Below are positions 62,740-64,000 of a stretch of 64,000 nucleotides of DNA, piece by piece. The position numbers and the translations under genes were made by a program. Position 1 is the stretch's first letter. The number at the start of each line of letters is the position of its first letter. The notes beneath the pieces were generated by a model. That model saw nothing but the letters and a program-made list of their open reading frames with translations, made no database searches and had not been told where the DNA came from. The DNA comes from Planctomycetota bacterium (GTDB taxonomy: Bacteria > Planctomycetota > B15-G4 > SIAN01). The stretch covers positions 1 to 64,000 of the forward strand of contig JANQQL010000029.1 of assembly GCA_028289345.1 (NCBI GenBank), read 5' to 3'.

Positions 62740-64000
62740 ATGAGCGGATCCGACGAAAAACTCGGACGTGAGCTGTCGCTCAAGGCTTTCGAGGGCTTCC
62801 TCGATCATCACGATCCTGCGGATGAAGAAGCCTTCGAAGCCCTTTGTCAGGAGAACCCACAAATCGCGATTCCGCTGCGGGTGCTCCGTGAACGCTGGAT
62901 CCAGCTGGCAAGCCCTTTCCTCGAAGCTCTCGACGGGCGAGCCGATCCGGACGGTGAGTCCATGTCGGAAGTGTTCGAGCAAAGCTCGGGAATCGTCGGC
63001 GCCGAGTGCCCCCCGGCATTCTGGAGGCGTTTCCTCGAGCTTCAGGAGGAGCGCTTCCACTACCGCATTGTCGACGAGGTTGATCGCGGCGGCATGGGAA
63101 AGATTCTGCGCGTCTTGGATCCGATTCTGGGTCGCCCTCTTGCGATGAAGGTCATTCGCACGCGCCCGGAATCGCAAGCTCATCCCGGCTCCCCCGCTTG
63201 GTTGCATTCAGCAAGCGCGGCACGCTTTCTTCTGGAAGCACAGGTCAACAGCCAGCTCGATCACCCCGGCGTCATTCCCGTCCACGAACTCGGCGTCGAC
63301 CCCAAAGGGCAACCCTACTTCACCATGCCGCTCGTCGAGGGTCAAACTCTCGACCTCGTGATCCAGCTCTCCCATCAAGTCGACTCCGAGTGGGATCAGA
63401 TGCGCGTGCTCGGCGTGCTGATCAAGGTGTGCGAGACCATGGCGTATTCGCACTCTCGCGGCGTGATCCACCGGGACCTCAAGCCACGCAACGTCATGGT
63501 CGGCCCCTTCGGCGAGACCTATGTCGTGGACTGGGGTCTGGCACGCGTCGAGTCCTCAGCTGGCGAAGTGTCCAAGGAATCCGAGGCCCTGCGCGACAGA
63601 TCGCGACAGGTACTTCGACCGTCCGGGGATGGCCCACTGACCATGGACGACACGGTCGTCGGAACTCCGTCCTACATGTCCCCGGAGCAAGCGCGTGGGA
63701 CAAGCGACTGCGCCACAGCGCTTTCTGACATCTACTCCCTCGGTGCCATTCTCTATGAGACTTTGACCGGGCGCCCGCCTTACTCAGATCAGGGAGTTGA
63801 TCGCTCGAATGCAGAGCGGATTGCAAGTGTCCAGGCCGGCCCGCCGACACCCGTCCGCGAACTGATGGCCAGCGCACCCCGAGAGCTCGTCTCCATCTGC
63901 GAAAAGGCAATGAGCCGCGAACCGGCGAATCGACAATCGAGCATGAGAGACATCGCAAGCCAGCTCGAGGCATACCGGGTGAACCGCCCCGTCGAAGACT
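62740..64000 (+). CDS. Ser/Thr protein kinase, 5' part (partial at right edge)
   Basis: The frame is open to the right edge; 420 residues are visible. An N-terminal stretch of about 100 residues precedes the kinase domain: glycine loop DRGGMGK (115-121), Lys137 in AMKVI, HRDLKPRN (244-251), Asp264 in DWG instead of DFG, and GTPSYMSPEQARG. DWG is found in a subset of planctomycete kinases and keeps the metal-binding Asp. The ATG at 62740 has GGGAG about 9 bases upstream; an earlier ATG at 62719 is possible. It was not listed as a complete gene because it runs past the window. A C-terminal membrane and repeat region is expected outside. Confidence 0.88.
   Translation, partial: MSGSDEKLGRELSLKAFEGFLDHHDPADEEAFEALCQENPQIAIPLRVLRERWIQLASPFLEALDGRADPDGESMSEVFEQSSGIVGAECPPAFWRRFLELQEERFHYRIVDEVDRGGMGKILRVLDPILGRPLAMKVIRTRPESQAHPGSPAWLHSASAARFLLEAQVNSQLDHPGVIPVHELGVDPKGQPYFTMPLVEGQTLDLVIQLSHQVDSEWDQMRVLGVLIKVCETMAYSHSRGVIHRDLKPRNVMVGPFGETYVVDWGLARVESSAGEVSKESEALRDRSRQVLRPSGDGPLTMDDTVVGTPSYMSPEQARGTSDCATALSDIYSLGAILYETLTGRPPYSDQGVDRSNAERIASVQAGPPTPVRELMASAPRELVSICEKAMSREPANRQSSMRDIASQLEAYRVNRPVED

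Noticed and set aside
1-64000. tRNA, rRNA, insertion sequence or integrase genes
   Set aside because: No cloverleaf, rRNA-like stretch, terminal inverted repeat pair or transposase motif was recognised by eye; a dedicated scan could still find a short one.

Overview
The window looks like a chromosomal segment of a marine-type planctomycete or close relative. This is inferred from gene content: GC-rich DNA, three separate pairs of ECF-family sigma factor plus Ser/Thr kinase (two of the kinases carry TPR repeats), a sulfatase, many large secreted beta-rich proteins (PKD, FG-GAP, malectin, kelch, RHS), a TIR/NTPase/TPR protein, and a C-terminal domain shared by two secreted proteins. No rRNA, tRNA, CRISPR array, integrase or insertion sequence was seen.

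Layout. 1-7600 (+): the 3' part of a giant PKD-repeat surface protein, then a PilZ protein, a GAF-HlyD fusion and an M50-protease/HlyD fusion, packed with 1-3 base gaps; I read this as an export module for the repeat protein. 7748-11026 (-): a TIR-NTPase-TPR protein with ten or so near-identical 47-residue repeats, a candidate immune STAND protein. 11365-14455 (-): ECF sigma factor overlapping a TPR-kinase gene. 14531-19090 (-): a small seven-cysteine peptide with a double-glycine-like leader, a C39-like/VKOR/thioredoxin fusion, a C39-peptidase ABC exporter (start overlaps the previous stop as ATGA), and a small membrane protein. This reads as a dedicated pathway for making, oxidising and exporting a disulfide-rich peptide, and is the most interesting locus here.

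19616-29740: MocR-type regulator divergent from a NIPSNAP-domain lipocalin-like pair, then several secreted proteins (LamG-like, esterase, DUF6265-like, coiled-coil). 29926-35848: a large secreted glycosidase-like protein, a tail-fibre-like secreted protein, a YceK-like lipoprotein, a YdcF-like fragment and a DUF1579-type protein. 35849-36134 carries two matching inverted repeats next to a WYL/YafY-type regulator, probably its operators. 36937-41095: small lipoprotein, sulfatase, and a GAF hybrid histidine kinase.

41387-44766 (+): second ECF sigma/TPR-kinase pair with ATGA overlap. 44918-54415 (-): a 2024-residue RHS protein with a lower-GC variable tip, and a penicillin-acylase family precursor. 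54723-61685 (+): FG-GAP protein, malectin/GSDH/kelch protein and a Cys-rich secreted protein. 61993-64000 (+): third ECF sigma/kinase pair, the kinase running off the right edge.

Functions are assigned by reading motifs by eye; no database search was run. Starts were chosen by signal peptides, domain boundaries and Shine-Dalgarno-like sequences.
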